DNA from: Streptomyces koelreuteriae
GTDB lineage: Bacteria > Actinomycetota > Actinomycetes > Streptomycetales > Streptomycetaceae
Assembly: GCF_018604545.1 (NCBI RefSeq)
Contig: NZ_CP075896.1
Span: 1,550,001-1,614,000 of the forward strand
DNA: 64,000 nucleotides
Direction: 5' to 3'
Under the pieces are notes generated by a model. The model was not told where the DNA came from and ran no database searches. It worked only from the letters and a program-made list of their open reading frames with translations. This document shows positions 63,106-64,000 of the stretch, one piece after another (position 1 is the first letter of the stretch; each line of letters opens with the position of its first letter). The position numbers and the translations under genes are program-made.

Positions 63106-64000
63106 ATGAACACTCGTCCCCCGCAGCCCACCTCCGCGAGACTCTCCCGATCCGTGGCCCTGGCCCTGGCCGCCTGTCTGCTGGTGTCCGGCTGCTCCGC
63201 CCTCGGCGCGGCCGACGACGGGGCGGACACGGCGGCCACGTCCGGCGGCGGGATGAAGGTCGCCCTCGTGACGCACGGCGGCAAGGGCGACGCCTTCTGG
63301 GACCTGGTGCGCAGAGGCGCGGAGGCGGCGGCCGCCAAGGACGGCATCGACCTGACGTACGCCGGGGACTCCGACCCGGCCGCGCAGGCCGCGCTGGTGA
63401 AGGACGCGGTCCGCGACAAGGTCGACGGCATCGCCGTGACGCTGGCCAAGCCGGCGGCGATGCGCGGCCCGGTCGCCCAGGCCAGGGCGGCCGGCATCCC
63501 CGTCGTCGGGCTCAACTCCGGCATCGACGCCTGGCGGCCCGCGGGACTCCTGGAGTACTTCGGCCAGGACGAGTCCGTCGCCGGCCGGGCCGTCGGCGAC
63601 AAGCTGGACGAGGTCAAGGCCGAGCACGCCCTGTGCGTGGTGCACGAGCGGGGCAATGTGGCGCTGGAGGCCCGCTGCGCCGGTGTGCGGAAGACGTTCG
63701 GCGGCGACACCGACAACCTGTACGTGGACGGCGCCGACATGGACGCGGTGACCGCCACGATCGCGTCCCGGCTGCGGCAGGACACCAGCATCGACGAGGT
63801 CGTCACCAACGGCGCCCAGTTCGCGCTCAGCGCGGTCAAGGCCGTCGAGCAGGCCGGCGCCCGCAGCAGGACCGAGGTGGCCACCTTCGACCTCAACAAG
63901 GATCTGGTCAAGGCGGTCCAGCGCGGCGATGTGCAGTTCGCCGTGGACCAGCAGCCGTATCTGCAGGGCTACCTCGCGGTGGACGCCCTGTGGCTGTACC
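63106..64000 (+). CDS. sugar-binding lipoprotein of an ABC transporter, 5' part
   Basis: 298 codons are visible and the frame runs off the window. A lipoprotein signal ends in LLVSGC with Cys30. The mature part is a type-I periplasmic sugar-binding fold (Peripla_BP_4): MKVALVTHGGKGDAFWDLVRRGAEAAA, VDGIAVTLAKPAAM, GIPVVGLNSGIDAW, and FAVDQQPYLQGYLAVDALWLY near the edge. RbsB-like simple-sugar uptake is expected; permease and ATPase genes should follow outside. GAGG lies ten bases before ATG 63106. Confidence 0.88.
   Translation, partial: MNTRPPQPTSARLSRSVALALAACLLVSGCSALGAADDGADTAATSGGGMKVALVTHGGKGDAFWDLVRRGAEAAAAKDGIDLTYAGDSDPAAQAALVKDAVRDKVDGIAVTLAKPAAMRGPVAQARAAGIPVVGLNSGIDAWRPAGLLEYFGQDESVAGRAVGDKLDEVKAEHALCVVHERGNVALEARCAGVRKTFGGDTDNLYVDGADMDAVTATIASRLRQDTSIDEVVTNGAQFALSAVKAVEQAGARSRTEVATFDLNKDLVKAVQRGDVQFAVDQQPYLQGYLAVDALWLY

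Overview
The window is from a high-GC actinomycete, almost certainly Streptomyces. The evidence is the strong G/C third-position bias, many GTG starts, chains of overlapping stop and start codons, a two-domain geosmin synthase, a gas-vesicle cluster, a CprB/ArpA-type gamma-butyrolactone receptor homologue, a macrolide-glycosyltransferase homologue and several protein families typical of Streptomyces (SAV2148-HEPN, DUF6230/DUF6114, DUF574 methyltransferase). From memory, the neighbourhood cprB - ARMT1-like gene - geosmin synthase, with a sirA-cysHCDN-ssu cluster in the same region, resembles the SCO6071-SCO6102 region of S. coelicolor; this was not checked by a search. It reads as chromosome. 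I saw no insertion sequence, phage module, CRISPR array, tRNA or rRNA.

Layout. 0-1.4 kb: the end of an unknown protein and a GNAT acetyltransferase. 1.4-10.9 kb: assimilatory sulfur metabolism, with a repeat-rich control region, a cysteine-containing leader peptide, sulfite reductase, a 59-residue zinc-ribbon protein, cysH, cysC, cysD, cysN, a sulfonate ABC transporter (ssuA-B-C type) and a CbiX-like chelatase that could make the siroheme the reductase needs. 10.9-14.4 kb (minus): gas-vesicle genes gvpO-A-F-G-J-L-S-K. 14.4-19.3 kb: NTF2-like protein, DUF1697 protein, MMPL exporter, MGT-type glycosyltransferase. 19.3-23.2 kb: response regulator - kinase - GerMN lipoprotein operon and a secreted DUF3152 protein with a metzincin-like zinc motif. 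23.2-26.2 kb (minus): a sugar ABC transporter without its ATPase. 26.4-31.7 kb: phosphotransferase, DEDDh exonuclease, HEPN protein and a pair of secreted proteins that look like the two halves of a copper amine oxidase. 31.8-45.6 kb: the glycogen-to-trehalose genes glgX, treY and treZ, interrupted by two convergent M14 carboxypeptidases and a DUF1707-FHA protein, then an apparent pseudokinase, an M24 aminopeptidase, a metallophosphoesterase and a PDZ protein. 45.9-50.1 kb: geosmin synthase, ARMT1-like phosphatase, cprB. 50.2-55.8 kb: secreted subtilase, membrane-anchored AA10 monooxygenase, secreted protein, DUF6230-DUF6114 pair. 56-64 kb: cytochrome P450, TatA, LytR-CpsA-Psr protein, MgtA-type ATPase with an ArsR regulator, DUF574 methyltransferase and the start of a sugar-binding lipoprotein.

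How the genes work together. The sulfur block covers uptake of sulfonates, sulfate activation (CysDN, CysC), reduction to sulfite (CysH) and to sulfide (sulfite reductase), with a cofactor gene at the end. GlgX debranches glycogen and TreY/TreZ turn the linear chains into trehalose.

The observations I rate highest are the split amine-oxidase pair, the phosphotransferase-fold protein that has lost three catalytic positions, the carboxypeptidase whose only sensible start is CTG, the leader peptide with its repeat-rich control region, the HEPN protein with an intact RX6H motif, and several perfect inverted repeats in promoter regions (15.4, 19.3, 54.4-54.5 and 61.9 kb). Domain names come from motif recognition by eye; no database search was run.
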